Positions 5,374 through 5,841 of a stretch of 5,841 nucleotides of DNA are shown here, piece by piece (within the stretch, counting starts at the first letter, position 1; each line of letters opens with the position of its first letter). The position numbers were made by a program, and so were the translations under genes. Source of the stretch: an uncultured Lachnospiraceae bacterium (GTDB lineage Bacteria; Bacillota; Clostridia; Lachnospirales; Lachnospiraceae). The notes under the pieces are model-generated. The model searched no databases. It worked only from the letters and a program-made list of their open reading frames with translations, and was not told where the DNA came from. The DNA lies in the NCBI GenBank assembly GCA_946623295.1, contig CAMOQY010000100.1, positions 1 to 5,841 of the forward strand. The letters are read 5' to 3'.

Positions 5374-5841
5374 ATCTGTGGAAGAGCTTTTTGGTCTGGT
5401 GTTTCGGCTCGCAGGTCAGGTGGATCCCAAGCTTGCGGAAGGTATTGATATCTACCTGGGAAAGCATGACGGTGGAATGCGCCTCGCAGTCTCTGAGCTT
5501 TTCAAGCTGCTGCATGGCTGTCTCGGCTACGGGATCTGTGACCGCGCAGATCGAAAGCGCGATCAGAACCTCGTCGGTGTGCATGCGCGGGTTGTGGTTT
5601 CCGAGATGATTGACCTTGAGATCCATAATCGGCTCTATGACTTCGGGCGACATGAGAAGCTTTTCGTCAGGAATGCCGCCGAGCACCTTTAAAGCGTTTA
5701 GCAGCATGGCCGAAGCCGCGCCGAGCAGAGGAGAGGTCTTTCCGGTGACGATCTGGCCGTCCCCGAGCTCTATAGCCATAGCCGGGGCGTGGGTCGCCTC
5801 CTCCTTTGCCAGAGCCGCGGCAATGACAGGACGGTACTCGA
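5372..5841 (-). CDS. UPF0371/DUF1846 family protein, C-terminal part (5' end beyond window)
   Basis: The minus-strand frame is open to the window edge, so the Met at 5779 is internal; the visible part begins EYRPVIAAALAKEEATHAPA and runs 155 residues to the stop at 5372-5374. Recognition rests on conserved C-terminal sequence of the DUF1846 (UPF0371) family: YRPVIAAAL, VTGKTSPLLGAASAMLLNAL, SPEVIEPIMDLK, LGNHNPRMHTDEVLIALS, CEAHSTVMLSQVD, and LGIHLTCEPKHQTKKLFHR at the end. Family members are about 500 aa, widespread in Bacillota and some actinobacteria, and cytoplasmic as far as sequence shows. Structures exist for some, but no biochemical role that I can state with confidence. About two thirds of the protein is outside the window. 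It is convergent with whiA and shares its terminator. Confidence 0.93.
   Translation of the reverse strand, partial: EYRPVIAAALAKEEATHAPAMAIELGDGQIVTGKTSPLLGAASAMLLNALKVLGGIPDEKLLMSPEVIEPIMDLKVNHLGNHNPRMHTDEVLIALSICAVTDPVAETAMQQLEKLRDCEAHSTVMLSQVDINTFRKLGIHLTCEPKHQTKKLFHR

Overview
The window looks like a piece of a Bacillota (Firmicutes) chromosome, most likely a moderately GC-rich member of the Clostridia. Four things point there: an HPr kinase/phosphorylase of the Gram-positive catabolite-repression type, its linkage to murB and whiA, a type II MurB, and a UPF0371/DUF1846 protein. Nothing in the sequence fixes the genus. Both ends of the window cut through genes. I see no mobile element, CRISPR array, rRNA or tRNA, and no gene-free stretch longer than 300 bases.

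Layout: (1) Bases 1-1113, plus strand: the C-terminal ~60% of uvrC (endonuclease and HhH domains). (2) Bases 1115-2395, minus strand: an intact 426-aa hydrolase with the neutral/alkaline ceramidase N-terminal domain, convergent with uvrC with one base between the stop codons. (3) Bases 2396-2605: a divergent control region. It holds an extended -10 promoter for the hydrolase, a good sigma-A promoter for hprK, and a GC-rich palindromic block between them. (4) Bases 2606-5322, plus strand: hprK, murB and a whiA-like gene, apparently one transcription unit. It ends at a strong intrinsic terminator at 5340-5373. (5) Bases 5372-5841, minus strand: the C-terminal part of a UPF0371/DUF1846 protein, convergent with whiA and sharing the terminator.

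The plus-strand unit is a reduced version of the well-known hprK-murB-rapZ-yvcK-whiA neighbourhood. It links carbon-source sensing (HprK acting on HPr), peptidoglycan precursor synthesis (MurB) and a cell-division/chromosome regulator (WhiA). Here rapZ and yvcK are absent between murB and whiA. A 143-base spacer with no recognisable coding content stands in their place.

The most notable observation is that the WhiA-like protein keeps the family's characteristic first residues, its second LAGLIDADG-like domain and its C-terminal HTH domain, but lacks about 90 residues of the N-terminal half. The frame is open throughout, so this looks like an in-frame internal loss or a lineage-specific short WhiA rather than a broken gene. 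The cytoplasmic ceramidase-like hydrolase next to hprK and the palindromic intergenic block are secondary points of interest. I do not see convincing evidence of a wholly new multi-gene system.
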